From contig CAMYLK010000027.1 of assembly GCA_947259225.1 (NCBI GenBank), positions 1 through 32,964 on the forward strand: a DNA stretch of 32,964 bases, in the 5' to 3' direction. The DNA is from an uncultured Desulfobulbaceae bacterium (GTDB lineage Bacteria > Desulfobacterota > Desulfobulbia > Desulfobulbales > Desulfobulbaceae). A program made the translations under genes and the position numbers. Positions 32,868 through 32,964 of the stretch are shown here, piece after piece. The stretch's first letter is position 1; each line of letters opens with the position of its first letter. The notes under the pieces were generated by a model, which worked only from the letters and a program-made list of their open reading frames with translations, made no database searches and had not been told where the DNA came from.

Positions 32868-32964
32868 TAGGAAAAAGCGGGCCGATTGTTATTTTTTTTT
32901 GAAAAGAAACCAATCGACCATAATTTCAATATAATTTGAGATTTGAAGTGATTGGGTTAGGAAT

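Larger units (their letters stand above)
32413..32964. other. Long non-coding region, probable rRNA operon promoter and leader
   Basis: 552 bases without a convincing gene; a 67-codon minus-strand frame at 32726-32929 is low-complexity and rejected. The left part is the AT-rich promoter region of selA and has a 22-bp-spaced direct repeat. The right part has two sigma-70-like promoters pointing right and a GATCTTTGAAAACTGAATAG stretch (32848-32867) of the kind found as boxA-like antitermination sequence in rRNA leaders and spacers. An imperfect stem GGCCGATTG/CAATCGACC (32880-32888, 32911-32919) follows. The 16S gene itself is not inside the window. Confidence 0.55.

Noticed and set aside
32726..32929. 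A 67-codon minus-strand open frame at the right edge
   Set aside because: Composition is driven by A/T runs (FFSKKNNN, NYYFFFLN) and it lies across the promoter and boxA-like signals of the opposite strand.
1..32964. CRISPR arrays, insertion sequences, integrase genes, tRNA genes
   Set aside because: Looked for regularly spaced repeats, transposase/integrase motifs and tRNA-like CCA ends; none was found.

Overview
The window reads as a chromosomal core-genome segment of a Gram-negative, anaerobic bacterium, most likely a Desulfobulbales-type Desulfobacterota ('deltaproteobacterium'). Pointers are lipid A/Kdo biosynthesis (waaA), a periplasmic multihaem cytochrome c of a kind frequent in sulfate- and metal-reducing lineages, selenocysteine synthesis (selA), molybdopterin chemistry (mog), type IV pilus retraction (pilT) and both GluRS and GlnRS. 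The lineage is inferred from gene content and was not tested by any search. No transposase, integrase, CRISPR array, tRNA gene or prophage gene is visible; coding density and style are uniform.

Layout. 2-2457 (+): the 3' part of gltX, cut by the window edge, runs directly into glnS, followed by a strong bidirectional terminator. 2665-5686 (-): a multihaem cytochrome with 14 CXXCH motifs plus one CX4CH and one CX3CH, preceded by a secreted thioredoxin-fold/TPR protein that has lost its redox cysteines. 5963-7645 (+): a membrane GGDEF-EAL cyclic-di-GMP enzyme with intact motifs in both domains. 7706-11978 (-): MltF-type lytic transglycosylase, class I fructose-1,6-bisphosphatase, leucyl aminopeptidase. 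12223-13260 (+): a CNNM/CorC-like DUF21-CBS membrane protein. 13414-16221 (-): HtrA-type periplasmic protease and the MgtE magnesium channel, closely spaced, then a DUF2065 membrane microprotein. 16428-17492 (+): purM. 17506-20097 (-): an EF-G-like GTPase translationally linked to mog. 20346-21944 (+): murJ. 22137-22883 (-): rsmE. 22993-26866 (+): waaA and comEC. 26853-27935 (-): pilT, overlapping comEC tail to tail. 28091-32412 (-): a compact run selA, a tandem degenerate-GGDEF/TPR protein and a LOG-family nucleotide hydrolase. 32413-32964 is non-coding and looks like the promoter and leader region of an rRNA operon whose 16S gene would start just beyond the right edge.

Functional themes are envelope construction and upkeep (murJ, waaA, mltF, HtrA), translation (gltX, glnS, EF-G-like, rsmE, selA), magnesium homeostasis (mgtE, CNNM-like), DNA uptake and pili (comEC, pilT) and extracytoplasmic electron transfer (multihaem cytochrome). 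I see no obvious complete new defence or mobile system. The most unusual items are the 16-site cytochrome with non-canonical haem motifs, its cysteine-less TlpA/TPR neighbour, the double degenerate GGDEF/TPR protein in the selA unit, and the EF-G-like protein with altered GTPase motifs.
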